Of a stretch of DNA of 13,848 nucleotides, positions 1 to 8,239 are shown one piece after another. The DNA is from Paracoccaceae bacterium. GTDB taxonomy: Bacteria; Pseudomonadota; Alphaproteobacteria; Rhodobacterales; Rhodobacteraceae. The first letter of the stretch is position 1, and each line of letters begins with the position of its first letter. The notes beneath the pieces are model-generated. The model was not told the origin of the DNA and did no database searches. It worked only from the letters and a program-made list of their open reading frames with translations. Location of the stretch: assembly GCA_030626365.1 (NCBI GenBank), contig DAOUPC010000031.1:1-13848 (forward strand), given 5' to 3'. Made by a program: the position numbers and the translations under genes.

Positions 1-1530
1 GCTTACGGTTTGATCGGCCTGTCTTCGCCGGTCAGCGCCAGTTCAGATGCCGCACAGGGCGGCACCCTGCGCGTCCAGATGAGCATCCGCGCCCTTAAGG
101 AACCCCGGACCTATGACTGGTCCGAGCATGGCAATGAATCCCGCGGCACGCTGGAATATCTGGTCGAGTACAATTCGGACGGGACATTCCGCGGTATGCT
201 GCTGGAAAGCTGGGAGGTAAACGCAGACGCAACCGTTTACACGCTGAATGTACGCAAGGGCGTGAAATGGAACAACGGCGATGATTTCACCGCCGATGAC
301 GTTGCCCGCAACATCGCAGGCTGGTGTGATAAAGCGTTCGAAGGCAATTCCATGGCTGGCCGCTTTGCCACACTGATCGACGCGGACACCAACATGGCCG
401 TAGAGGGCGGAATCGAAGTGGTCGATGGCCACACCGTGCGTCTGAACCTGCCCAAACCCGATATTTCACTGATTGCCGGCATGTCGGACTATCCGTCGGC
501 GATTGTCCATTCCAGCTATCAGAATGATGATTTCCTGGCCAATGTCGGCACCGGCCCGTTTGTCATCGCCGAACTGGAAGTCGGCGTGAAATGTGTTCTG
601 GTACGCAACGAAAACCACACGTGGTGGGGCACCGAGGTTTACGGCGGGCCTTATCTTGACCGGATCGAATATACCGATTTCGGCACCGATCCGTCGGCCT
701 GGGTGGCCGGCCTGGAATCGGACGAGGTGGACATGCTGCATGAATCGGTTGGTGAATTCATCGACGTTCTGGACGCCATGGGCTTTGCCAAATCCGAAGC
801 CGCGACCGCCAGCACAATCGTGATCCGCCCCAATCAGCTGGCCGAAGTGGACGGCAAGCGGCCCTATGCGGACAAACGCGTGCGTCAGGCCCTGCAAATG
901 GCGGTCGACAACTCGATCTGCCTTGAACTGGGGTATTCCGGGCGGGGTAAACCGGCCGAAAACCACCATGTATCACCGATCCATCCCGAATACGCCGAAC
1001 TTCCGGCGCAAAAGCCTGATCCCGAAGCCGCCCGCGCATTGATGCAAGAGGCCGGGATGATGGATTACGAACATGAACTGATGTCGATCGACGACGCCTG
1101 GCGCAAGGACACCACCGATGCGGTGGCGGCCCAGTTGCGCGACGCCGGTTTCAAGGTAAAGCGCACCGTGCTTCCCGGGTCAACCTTTTGGAACGACTGG
1201 ACAAAATACCCCTATAGTTCAACCAACTGGAACCACCGGCCACTGGCGGTGCAAATCCACGCGCTGGCCTATCGTTCAGGCGAGGCATGGAACGAATTTG
1301 GCTGGGAAAACGCCGAATTCGACGCATTGCTGACCGAGGCCCTGTCGCTGGCCGATGCCGACAAGCGGCGCATGGTGATGGCCAAGATGGAGGCGCTGAT
1401 CCAAGAGGAAGGTGTCACAGTTCAACCATACTGGCGCTCACTTTATCGTCACATGAACGAAAATCTGGTCGGCACCGAAACGCACGTCGCGTTCGAACAT
1501 CACCATTATCAGTGGGGCTGGAAGGCCTGA
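1..1530 (+). CDS. ABC transporter periplasmic solute-binding protein, family 5 (5' partial)
   Basis: Captures a solute, probably a peptide or peptide-like compound, in the periplasm and delivers it to the permeases encoded next. The frame is open from base 1 and the true start lies upstream; 509 codons are visible. The first residues ([14 protein letters not shown]) look like the end of a signal peptide with an Ala-X-Ala-like cleavage site. No lipobox Cys is seen, so a soluble periplasmic protein is likely. The family 5 hallmark [12 protein letters not shown] is at about 268-303. The GTGPF motif typical of the lobe junction (about 547-561) and the '[13 protein letters not shown]' segment (about 871-909), found in most DppA/OppA relatives, are also present. 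The downstream permeases and double ATPase confirm the role. A TTG at base 10 could open a shorter frame but would cut off the signal peptide, so it is not the start. Substrate is unknown. Confidence 0.9.
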   Translation, partial: AYGLIGLSSPVSASSDAAQGGTLRVQMSIRALKEPRTYDWSEHGNESRGTLEYLVEYNSDGTFRGMLLESWEVNADATVYTLNVRKGVKWNNGDDFTADDVARNIAGWCDKAFEGNSMAGRFATLIDADTNMAVEGGIEVVDGHTVRLNLPKPDISLIAGMSDYPSAIVHSSYQNDDFLANVGTGPFVIAELEVGVKCVLVRNENHTWWGTEVYGGPYLDRIEYTDFGTDPSAWVAGLESDEVDMLHESVGEFIDVLDAMGFAKSEAATASTIVIRPNQLAEVDGKRPYADKRVRQALQMAVDNSICLELGYSGRGKPAENHHVSPIHPEYAELPAQKPDPEAARALMQEAGMMDYEHELMSIDDAWRKDTTDAVAAQLRDAGFKVKRTVLPGSTFWNDWTKYPYSSTNWNHRPLAVQIHALAYRSGEAWNEFGWENAEFDALLTEALSLADADKRRMVMAKMEALIQEEGVTVQPYWRSLYRHMNENLVGTETHVAFEHHHYQWGWKA

Positions 1531-1558
1531 TCTGACCCGACCCGATTTGAAAAGACCC

Positions 1559-1596
1559 GGTTGCGCCCCTTACCCCTTGGTATTCGGGGCGCAACC
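1559..1596 (+). promoter_or_regulatory. Intra-operon stem-loop after the binding-protein gene
   Basis: A perfect 11-bp inverted repeat: GGTTGCGCCCC at 1559-1569 pairs with GGGGCGCAACC at 1586-1596 around a 16-nt loop. It begins 29 nt after the binding-protein stop codon, and no T-run follows it. Such hairpins after the binding-protein gene of ABC operons are known to act as 3' mRNA stabilisers or partial terminators, giving more binding protein than permease. That role is inferred here; the structure itself is clear. Confidence 0.7.
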
Positions 1597-1685
1597 CACC
1601 CGGCGCACAAGGTGCCCAATAACATAACCCGGCCAATGTGCCCAAAAGATGCCTGGCAAGAAAATGCCTGACGACAGGGGACATT

Positions 1686-2810
1686 ATGGGATTGTTCATC
1701 TTACGCAGATCGGCAGTGATGATTTTGACGGCAATATGCCTGACCTTCATCGTGTTCTTTCTGACCAATCTTTACCCGAACCTGGAAAAGCTGGCCAAGA
1801 CCCAGGGCAATTTCCGCATGTCGGACGAGGCCGTGACCAGCTGGCTGACCAAAAACGGCTATCTGCAACCGCTGCCGGTCAAATACGGGCAATGGCTGGG
1901 CGTGCTGCCCGGTTGGGTGATTGACGCCGATGACGGGGTCACCGGGCGCTGTATCACCGGCACCGTTAGCCCAAAGGTGGCCGAACAGGCGGCCAGCTAT
2001 TGCGGGATCATTCAGGGCAACTGGGGCCAGTCCACGGTTTTCAAGGACGAGGTGGGGGGCATTATCGCCGCCCGGCTGGGACGGACCGGGGCGCTGATGT
2101 TCTGGGTCATGCTGTTGATGGTGCCTTCGGCGCTGGTTGTCGGGGTGATGGCCGGGATGAACGAAGGGTCCAAGACCGACCGCACCCTGTCCACCTTTTC
2201 AATCATCACCACGGCGACGCCGGAATATGTTTCAGGCGTGATCTTCATTGCGGTGTTTGCCTCGTCTGCGGTGGGGCTCAAGTGGTTCAAGGGCACGGCA
2301 ACGCAGGCCGCCAAAAACATGCCGGATGATTACGGGATTGCCTGGCTGCCCGACTGGATGGTCGGGTTCTGGTATCGGGTGTTCGAGGCACCAACGCTGG
2401 AAAACTTCTTGTTGCCGGTTCTGACCATCGCGCTTTATGGCATGGGGTATATTGCCCGCATGACCCGCGCCAGCATGGCCGAGGTGATGACCGCGCAATA
2501 TATCCGCACCGCGCGCCTGAAGGGCGTCAAATTCAGCAACATCGTCATGAAACACGCCCTGCGTAACGCGCTGATTGCACCGTTCACCGTTATCATGCTG
2601 CAAATCCCGTGGCTGCTGAACGGGGTGGTGATTGTCGAAACCCTGTTCAACTATAAAGGCTTTGGCTGGGCGATGGTGCAGGCGGCGGGCAACAATGACA
2701 TTGAACTGCTGCTGGGGGTGTCGGTCGTGTCGGTCATGGTGGTTCTGGCAACGCAACTGATATCGGATATCGGATATGTCTATCTGAACCCGCGCATTCG
2801 CATCACATAA
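1686..2810 (+). CDS. ABC transporter permease, DppB/OppB type
   Basis: One half of the inner-membrane channel of the importer. The ATG at 1686 is chosen because AGGGGA (1676-1681) lies 4 nt before it and the protein then opens with the usual cytoplasmic Arg-Arg plus first helix (MGLFILRRSAVMILTAICL). A GTG at 1638 would add 16 charged residues with no Shine-Dalgarno sequence. The product has 374 aa, longer than the roughly 310-340 aa typical of DppB. A large periplasmic segment (about residues 33-130) follows TM1 and holds two Cys (in GRCITG and SYCGI). The EAA cytoplasmic loop is recognisable as YIRTARLKGVKFSNIVMKHA, followed by ALRNALIAP-type sequence before the last helices. The stop codon is 17 nt from the next permease start, so the two are surely co-transcribed. 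Confidence 0.9.
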   Translation: MGLFILRRSAVMILTAICLTFIVFFLTNLYPNLEKLAKTQGNFRMSDEAVTSWLTKNGYLQPLPVKYGQWLGVLPGWVIDADDGVTGRCITGTVSPKVAEQAASYCGIIQGNWGQSTVFKDEVGGIIAARLGRTGALMFWVMLLMVPSALVVGVMAGMNEGSKTDRTLSTFSIITTATPEYVSGVIFIAVFASSAVGLKWFKGTATQAAKNMPDDYGIAWLPDWMVGFWYRVFEAPTLENFLLPVLTIALYGMGYIARMTRASMAEVMTAQYIRTARLKGVKFSNIVMKHALRNALIAPFTVIMLQIPWLLNGVVIVETLFNYKGFGWAMVQAAGNNDIELLLGVSVVSVMVVLATQLISDIGYVYLNPRIRIT

Positions 2811-2827
2811 GGGGAGGAGACGGAATT

Positions 2828-4042
2828 ATGGAACCTCTTGGAACGTTCGAAATCATTGCTCGGGTGCTGTATCAGTTCACATCCGTGTGGCTGGCCCTGA
2901 TCATCCTGTTTGCCGTGTCCATTGCGTTCAAGCGCCGGCTGGGTCTTTACGGCAAGCTGTTTGACAGCCCCATCGGCATGGTCGGGTTTGCCCTGGTGAT
3001 GTTCTGGATTTTCACCGGGGTGTTTGGCCAGTTTGACCTGATTGTTACGCACGATTCATTAAGCCAGGTGTCGGGCATGAAGAACAAGGTGCCCGGAACG
3101 CCGATGCCCCGGCCCGAAGAGGGCGAATATGCCTGGTATCTGCTGGGCGGTGACAACCTGGCGCGCGATGTGTTTTCCCGGGTGATCGACGGGGCCTGGG
3201 TGGTGGTGCAGATCGCCCCGCTGGCCACATTGTTTGCCTTTATGGTGGGTATCACGCTGGGCCTGCCGGCGGGGTATTTCGGCGGGCGGCTGGATACGGG
3301 GATCAGTTTCATGGCGAACCTGATACTGGCCTTTCCGGTGATCTTGTTGTTCTACCTGCTGGTGACGCCCGAAATCGTTCTGACGGGCGTGCCCAATTTC
3401 ATGGCCGCGGTCCTGTTCATCTTTCCGGTCGTGTTTGCCGGGGTGTTGATCAATTCGCGTTATCATACGCAGCCGAAATTTCGCACGCCGCTGATGATCG
3501 TGGTTCTGGGGGGGATGCTTTGGGTTTATCTGTCGCTGATTTCGACCAATGGCTATCTGGTTTCGAACAAGGATTATGCCATTCCGGCGCTGCCCGAGAT
3601 TTTGGACCTGTTTGATGTGTCGGGGGGGATTTTGGTGGTGTTCGTGTCGGTGGTGTTCGTGAATTCGCCCACCGTGTTCCGTATCGTGCGCGGGCTGGCG
3701 ATGGACATCAAGACCCGCGACTATGTGGCCGCGGCACAAACCCGGGGAGAGGGGGCGTGGTACATCATGTTGTGGGAAATCCTGCCCAACGCCCGCGGGC
3801 CGCTGATTGTCGATTTCTGTTTGCGGATCGGTTACACGACCATCCTTTTGGGGACATTGGGGTTCTTTGGTCTGGGCCTGCCGCCGGAAAGCCCGGACTG
3901 GGGCAGCACGATCAACGAGGGGCGAAAGCTGTTGTCGATCTATCTGCACCCTGCCCTGCCGCCAGCGCTGGCGTTGCTCTCGCTGGTATTGGGGCTGAAC
4001 CTGTTGGCGGATGGTTTGCGTGAGGAAAGTTTGAAGGATTAA
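2828..4042 (+). CDS. ABC transporter permease, DppC/OppC type, enlarged
   Basis: Second half of the membrane channel. The ATG at 2828 has AGGAG (2814-2818) nine nt upstream. Family marks are GGDNLARDVFSRVIDGA in the first third (the 'GTDxLGRDxxSR' motif of DppC/OppC), the EAA loop DYVAAAQTRGEGAWYIMLWE (about residues 298-317), and GFFGLGLPPESPDWG near the end. At 404 aa it is about 100 aa longer than usual DppC. Extra hydrophobic segments occur at residues 16-34 and again between the third and fourth core helices, where VLFIFPVVFAGVLI and LMIVVLGGMLWVYLSLI are followed by a polar stretch before ILVVFVSVVFV. I count about nine candidate membrane segments instead of six. It lies in the operon between the first permease and the double ATPase. 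The family call is firm; the topology is by eye. Confidence 0.88.
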   Translation: MEPLGTFEIIARVLYQFTSVWLALIILFAVSIAFKRRLGLYGKLFDSPIGMVGFALVMFWIFTGVFGQFDLIVTHDSLSQVSGMKNKVPGTPMPRPEEGEYAWYLLGGDNLARDVFSRVIDGAWVVVQIAPLATLFAFMVGITLGLPAGYFGGRLDTGISFMANLILAFPVILLFYLLVTPEIVLTGVPNFMAAVLFIFPVVFAGVLINSRYHTQPKFRTPLMIVVLGGMLWVYLSLISTNGYLVSNKDYAIPALPEILDLFDVSGGILVVFVSVVFVNSPTVFRIVRGLAMDIKTRDYVAAAQTRGEGAWYIMLWEILPNARGPLIVDFCLRIGYTTILLGTLGFFGLGLPPESPDWGSTINEGRKLLSIYLHPALPPALALLSLVLGLNLLADGLREESLKD

Positions 4043-4062
4043 GGCCAAGGTCGGGAACAGGA

Positions 4063-4115
4063 CCGGGGGCCAGCCCCCGCACCCCCGGAGTATTTATGAC
4101 AAGAAGAAGCAAAGC
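4063..4115 (+). repeat. GC-rich hairpin plus GGAGTATTT motif, probable dispersed intergenic element
   Basis: CGGGGG (4064-4069) can pair with CCCCCG (4074-4079) around CCAG. Alternatively CCGGGGG (4063-4069) can pair with CCCCCGG (4082-4088), so two mutually exclusive hairpins are possible. The hairpin leads straight into GGAGTATTTATGACAAG and AAGAAGC. From memory this resembles a palindromic element with a CCCCCGGAGTATTTTTGG core found in many intergenic spaces of Rhodobacteraceae. No second copy occurs in this window, so the repeat call rests on recall. It lies in the 108-nt gap between the second permease and the ATPase gene and could dampen or time distal expression. Confidence 0.45.
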
Positions 4116-4150
4116 AGGGTGTGGCGCGCCATACTGAGCGGGAGATCGAG

Positions 4151-6235
4151 ATGACAAAGCAGGGATATGACGGGCCGATCCTGGAAATTGACAAGCTGTC
4201 GATTTCGTTTTTCACACGATTGCACGAGATTCCGGCGGTAATGGATTTTTCGATCACCGTGCAGCCGGGCGAGGCCGTGGGGCTGGTGGGAGAGTCCGGT
4301 TGCGGCAAATCCACCGTGGCGCTGGGGGTGATGCAGGATCTGGGGCGCAACGGGTCGGTTGTTGGCGGATCAATCAGGTTCAAGGGGCGCGATCTGGGGG
4401 CGATGAGCGGTGAGGAGTTGCGGGGTATCCGCGGATCCGAAATTGCGATGATCTATCAGGAGCCGATGGCGTCGCTGAACCCGGCCATGAAGATTGGCAA
4501 ACAGTTGATGGAAGTACCGATGATCCATCAGGGGATAACCAGACAAGAGGCATACGAGCGCGCCTTGCAGGTGGTGACGGACGTCAAATTGCCCGACCCC
4601 AAGCGTATTCTCAATTCGTTTCCCCACCAGCTTTCGGGGGGGCAGCAGCAGCGTATCGTCATTGCCATGGCCCTGATGAGCGAACCGGCGTTGTTGATAC
4701 TGGACGAGCCGACCACCGCACTGGATGTGACCGTAGAGGCGGCAATTGTTGAGCTGGTCCGCGATCTGGGGCGTAAATACGGCACCTCGATGCTGTTTAT
4801 CAGTCACAATCTGGGGCTGGTGCTTGAGACTTGCGACCGGATTTGCGTGATGTATTCCGGCGAGGCGGTTGAACGCGGGACCATCAAGGATGTGTTCGAC
4901 AAGATGCAGCACCCCTATACGCAGGCATTGTTCCGGTCGATCCCGCTGCCGGGGGCGGACAAGAACACACATCCGCTGGTGGCCATTCCCGGCAATTTCC
5001 CATTGCCGCATGAACGCCCGCAGGGGTGCAACTTTGGCCCGCGCTGTGATTATTTCGAGGCCGGGCGCTGTGATGTGGGTGATCTGGAGATGGGGGTCGT
5101 GCCGGGGGACGAGCGCCACCACACACGCTGTGTGAAGTTCAGTGAGATCGACTGGGGCGCGCCGGTCACGGTGGGGGAAAAGAAGGAAAAGGCCAAGGCA
5201 GGCGAGGTGGTTCTGAAGATCAAAAACCTTAAGAAGTACTATGAGGTGGCCGCCAATGCGATGTTTGGGGGCGGCGACAAAAAGGTGGTCAAGGCCAACG
5301 AATCCCTGACATTCGAGGCCCGCGAAAGCGAGACACTGGCGATTGTCGGCGAGTCTGGTTGTGGAAAATCCACCTTTGCCAAGGTTCTGATGGGGCTGGA
5401 GACCGCAACCGGGGGTGAAATCCTGCTGGATGGGCGCAATATCGAACAGCTGCCGATCGAGGCCCGCGATGCCGGGACCGTGGGCGAAATCCAGATGGTG
5501 TTCCAGAACCCGTTCGACACGCTGAATCCATCGATGAGCGTTGGCCGCCAGATCATCCGCGCATTGGAGATATTTGGCGTGGGCGCAACCGAGGCCGCCC
5601 GAAAGGCGCGTATGCTGGAGCTGCTGGATTTGGTAAAACTGCCGCGCGCCTTTGCCACCCGTATGCCGCGCCAGTTATCGGGTGGGCAGAAACAGCGCGT
5701 CGGCATCGCCCGCGCCTTTGCCGGGGGCGCACGCATCGTGGTGGCGGATGAACCGGTTTCGGCGCTGGATGTGTCGGTGCAGGCGGCCGTTACCGACCTG
5801 TTGATGGAAATTCAGCGCCAGGAAAAGACCACCTTGCTGTTCATCAGTCACGACCTGTCGATTGTGCGTTATCTTTCTGACCGGGTGATGGTGATGTATC
5901 TGGGCCATGTGGTGGAACTGGGCAGTACCGATCAGGTGTTTGCCCCGCCCTATCATCCCTATACCGAGGCGCTTTTGTCGGCGGTGCCTATTGCCGACAC
6001 ATCGGTCAAGAAAAAGCATATCGTGCTGGAGGGGGACGTTCCGTCGGCCATGGACCCACCGCCCGGTTGCCCGTTCCAGACAAGGTGCCGATGGAAATCG
6101 CAGGTGGCGGGAAACCTGTGCGAAACCCACGTGCCGGATATTCTGGACCTGGCCGAGGGGCACCAGATCAAATGCCACCTTGGCACCGATCAACTGGCCA
6201 CGATGGAGCCGGTCATCAAGATCGCGGCCGAGTGA
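4151..6235 (+). CDS. Fused double ATP-binding protein of peptide-type ABC importer (DppD-DppF / GsiA-like)
   Basis: Cytoplasmic ATPase that powers import; one 694-aa chain carries both nucleotide-binding domains that are separate proteins in Dpp/Opp systems. The ATG at 4151 follows GGGAG (4140-4144) by 6 nt; a GTG at 4121 lacks such a site. Domain 1 has Walker A GESGCGKST (residues 47-55), signature LSGGQQQR (from 161), Walker B ending at D185-E186, and H-loop His219. Domain 2 has Walker A (400-408), signature LSGGQKQR (509-516), Walker B with D533-E534, and His567. Both sites therefore look catalytically complete. Each domain is followed by the oligopeptide-transporter C-terminal region with its Cys cluster (GCNFGPRCDYFEAGRC and GCPFQTRCRW...C). 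In some OppD/DppD proteins this region binds an iron-sulfur cluster; that is only a possibility here. It is the last gene of the importer operon. Confidence 0.93.
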   Translation: MTKQGYDGPILEIDKLSISFFTRLHEIPAVMDFSITVQPGEAVGLVGESGCGKSTVALGVMQDLGRNGSVVGGSIRFKGRDLGAMSGEELRGIRGSEIAMIYQEPMASLNPAMKIGKQLMEVPMIHQGITRQEAYERALQVVTDVKLPDPKRILNSFPHQLSGGQQQRIVIAMALMSEPALLILDEPTTALDVTVEAAIVELVRDLGRKYGTSMLFISHNLGLVLETCDRICVMYSGEAVERGTIKDVFDKMQHPYTQALFRSIPLPGADKNTHPLVAIPGNFPLPHERPQGCNFGPRCDYFEAGRCDVGDLEMGVVPGDERHHTRCVKFSEIDWGAPVTVGEKKEKAKAGEVVLKIKNLKKYYEVAANAMFGGGDKKVVKANESLTFEARESETLAIVGESGCGKSTFAKVLMGLETATGGEILLDGRNIEQLPIEARDAGTVGEIQMVFQNPFDTLNPSMSVGRQIIRALEIFGVGATEAARKARMLELLDLVKLPRAFATRMPRQLSGGQKQRVGIARAFAGGARIVVADEPVSALDVSVQAAVTDLLMEIQRQEKTTLLFISHDLSIVRYLSDRVMVMYLGHVVELGSTDQVFAPPYHPYTEALLSAVPIADTSVKKKHIVLEGDVPSAMDPPPGCPFQTRCRWKSQVAGNLCETHVPDILDLAEGHQIKCHLGTDQLATMEPVIKIAAE

Positions 6236-6314
6236 GAAAGACCAGAACCAATTATATTCCGCCCCCTGCCCGGCTTTTGTCGATTTTCAGTCGGCTGTCT
6301 GTTAAGGTTCGCGC

Positions 6315-6321
6315 AGGGAGG
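6315..6321 (+). promoter_or_regulatory. Ribosome binding site deciding the GTG start of the cyclase gene
   Basis: AGGGAGG lies 5 nt before the GTG at 6327, ideal spacing. The intervening ATG at 6322 directly abuts the site and is followed by CCG and TGA, so it cannot start a protein. This fixes GTG 6327 as the start. A possible but weak promoter upstream is TTGTCG (6277-6282) with TGTTAA (6300-6305) at 17-nt spacing; I do not call it separately. Confidence 0.65.
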
Positions 6322-6326
6322 ATGCC

Positions 6327-8198
6327 GTGAAGCGACATCTGCGCGCGATTTTGGCTGCCGACATCGTCGGTTACAGCCGCCTTATGGAGGCGGGTGAGGC
6401 GCGCACGATTGCCCGCCAAAAGGTGCAGATGGACGACACCATCAAACCGGCAATCGAACATCAGGACGGGCGCATCATCAAACTGATGGGCGACGGTATC
6501 CTGATCGAATTCCCAAGTGTGGTCGGCGCGGTGGCCTGCGCCGTGGCGGTCCAGCAAAACATGGCAATAAACGAGGCAGATGTGCCCGAGGACCAGCGCA
6601 TCACCTATCGCATCGGCATCAATCTGGGCGATGTGTTTTACGAGGGCGGGGATGTTTTTGGCGACGGGGTGAACATTGCCGCCCGGCTTGAGGCAATGGC
6701 CGACCCCGGTGGCATCTGCATTTCAGGAACCGCCTATGATCATCTGAAAACCAACATTCCGGTCACCTATCAGTCGCTGGGTGACGTCACGGTCAAGAAT
6801 ATATCACACCCCGTGCGGGTTTACCGGGTCTTGCTGCCGGGTCAGGCGGTTGTGGCCCCGGCGCGCCCCAAGGGGCGGCTGATTGCGGCGCTGATTGTGA
6901 TTTTGTTGCTGATTGCCGGTGGCGGGGTCTGGTGGGCCCGCCAACCTGCCCCGGACACAAGCGTGGCCCAAAACACTGCCCCGGCGAACCCGACCCTGCC
7001 GGACGCCCGGACCACGGACCGGCCCGCAATCGCGGTTCTGCCGTTCGACAACCTAAGCAACGACCCCGAGCAGGAATATTTCAGCGATGGCATGACCGAG
7101 GACCTGATTACCGATCTAAGCCAGGTGTCAGGCCTGTTCGTATTGGCCCGAAACACGGTTTTCACCTACAAAAACAAGGCCGTGAACGTCCAGCAGGTCG
7201 GGCGGGAACTGGGTGTGAGCTATGTTCTTGAGGGCAGCGTGCGGCGGGTCGGTGACCGGGTGCGCATCAATGCGCAGTTGATTGATACCAAAACCGGCGG
7301 GCATCTGTGGGCCGAACGCTATGACCGGGATATGACGGATGTCTTTGCCTTGCAGGATGACGTGGTGCAGCGCATCGTCAGTGCCCTTGAGATCACCCTT
7401 GATACAGATGAAAAGACCCGGCTTGCACATTCTGACAAGATCGATCCGGCGGCCTATGATGCCCTGCTGCGCGGCCTTGAAAAGCTGCGCCGTTTTTCCT
7501 CCGAAACCAACCTTGAGGCGCGCGCCTTTTTTGAAAGTGCCATTGCAATCGAACCCGATTTTGCCCGTGCAATTGCCGATCTTGCACTGACATATACGTT
7601 AGAGGCAGAACAGCATTGGACCGACACCCCCAAAGCCGCAGCAAAACGTGGTCTGGAACTTGGGTTGCAGGCAATTGCGCTGGAACCGAATATGGCACAG
7701 ATCCATTTCGTCCTGACCGTCGCCCACCGCAACGCGGGCCAGTTCGAGGAATCGATTGCCGCGGCACGCCGTTCTATCGAACTTGATCCCAACTATGCCG
7801 ATGGCTATGCCTCGATGGCGATTTCACTGAATTACGGGGGCCATCCGCAAGAGGCGCTTGAATCGATACAGCGCGCCACGCGCCTTAACCCGTTGAAACC
7901 ATTTTTTTATGTCTGGACCGAAGGCCAGTCCCATTACCTTCTTGGGAATTACGAAACCGCCGCCAACCTGTTTTTACAAGTCACCGAAAGCAATCCGCAT
8001 TTTTCAGGCGGTCACAAAATGCTGGCCATTACATATGCGGAACTTGGGCAACTGGATGATGCCAGATGGTCGGCCGACGAGTTGCTGACCGTTTCCCCGG
8101 ACTTTAGCGTCGAGACCGAGGAAAAAATGACTCCTTATTCTGATCCTGCGGTCAAATCCCGTTATATCGACGCGCTGCGCAAACTGGGGATTGAATGA
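6327..8198 (+). CDS. Class III adenylate cyclase with membrane helix, TolB-like and TPR domains
   Basis: Predicted to make cyclic AMP from ATP. The cyclase domain fills residues 3 to about 170 and keeps the key residues: metal-binding Asp12 (AADIVGYS) and Asp56 (KLMGDG), adenine-selecting Lys52 and Asp109 (seven residues before the Asn, as in mammalian cyclase), and transition-state Asn116 and Arg120 (VNIAARLE). An active, ATP-specific enzyme is therefore expected. A single hydrophobic helix (about 185-204) is followed by a Pro-rich linker. Next comes a TolB-N/FlgO-like domain (about 235-350, with PAIAVLPFDNLS and YVLEGSVRR), then TPR-type repeats to the end (residue 623). Similar layouts are common in Rhizobiales and Rhodobacterales. 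With the cyclase inside, the TolB/TPR half would be periplasmic; this topology is inferred. The gene starts 91 nt after the ATPase gene and may have its own promoter. The activating signal is unknown. Confidence 0.9.
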   Translation: MKRHLRAILAADIVGYSRLMEAGEARTIARQKVQMDDTIKPAIEHQDGRIIKLMGDGILIEFPSVVGAVACAVAVQQNMAINEADVPEDQRITYRIGINLGDVFYEGGDVFGDGVNIAARLEAMADPGGICISGTAYDHLKTNIPVTYQSLGDVTVKNISHPVRVYRVLLPGQAVVAPARPKGRLIAALIVILLLIAGGGVWWARQPAPDTSVAQNTAPANPTLPDARTTDRPAIAVLPFDNLSNDPEQEYFSDGMTEDLITDLSQVSGLFVLARNTVFTYKNKAVNVQQVGRELGVSYVLEGSVRRVGDRVRINAQLIDTKTGGHLWAERYDRDMTDVFALQDDVVQRIVSALEITLDTDEKTRLAHSDKIDPAAYDALLRGLEKLRRFSSETNLEARAFFESAIAIEPDFARAIADLALTYTLEAEQHWTDTPKAAAKRGLELGLQAIALEPNMAQIHFVLTVAHRNAGQFEESIAAARRSIELDPNYADGYASMAISLNYGGHPQEALESIQRATRLNPLKPFFYVWTEGQSHYLLGNYETAANLFLQVTESNPHFSGGHKMLAITYAELGQLDDARWSADELLTVSPDFSVETEEKMTPYSDPAVKSRYIDALRKLGIE

Positions 8199-8200
8199 AC

Positions 8201-8219
8201 CGGGCGGAAAAGCCGCCCG
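8201..8219. terminator. Short GC hairpin between convergent genes
   Basis: CGGGCGG (8201-8207) pairs perfectly with CCGCCCG (8213-8219) around AAAAG. It starts 2 nt after the cyclase stop codon and lies 20 nt past the stop of the convergent lytic transglycosylase gene. No T-run follows on either strand, so it may act with Rho or as a 3' end protector rather than as a classical intrinsic terminator. A bidirectional role is inferred from position. Confidence 0.5.
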
Positions 8220-8239
8220 CGCGCATCACCTGTGATCGC

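Noticed and set aside
1638..1685. GTG at 1638 as a longer start for the first permease.
   Set aside because: It adds a charged 16-residue lead with no ribosome site; ATG 1686 has AGGGGA 4 nt upstream and gives a normal N-terminus.
3059..4048. Long open frame of 329 codons on the minus strand, opposite the second permease gene.
   Set aside because: It is rich in His, Gln, Arg and Pro, has no family motifs, and is fully antisense to a clear permease gene; this is a codon-bias shadow.
6322..6330. ATG-CCG-TGA micro frame overlapping the cyclase GTG start.
   Set aside because: The ATG abuts the Shine-Dalgarno sequence with no spacing; probably accidental.
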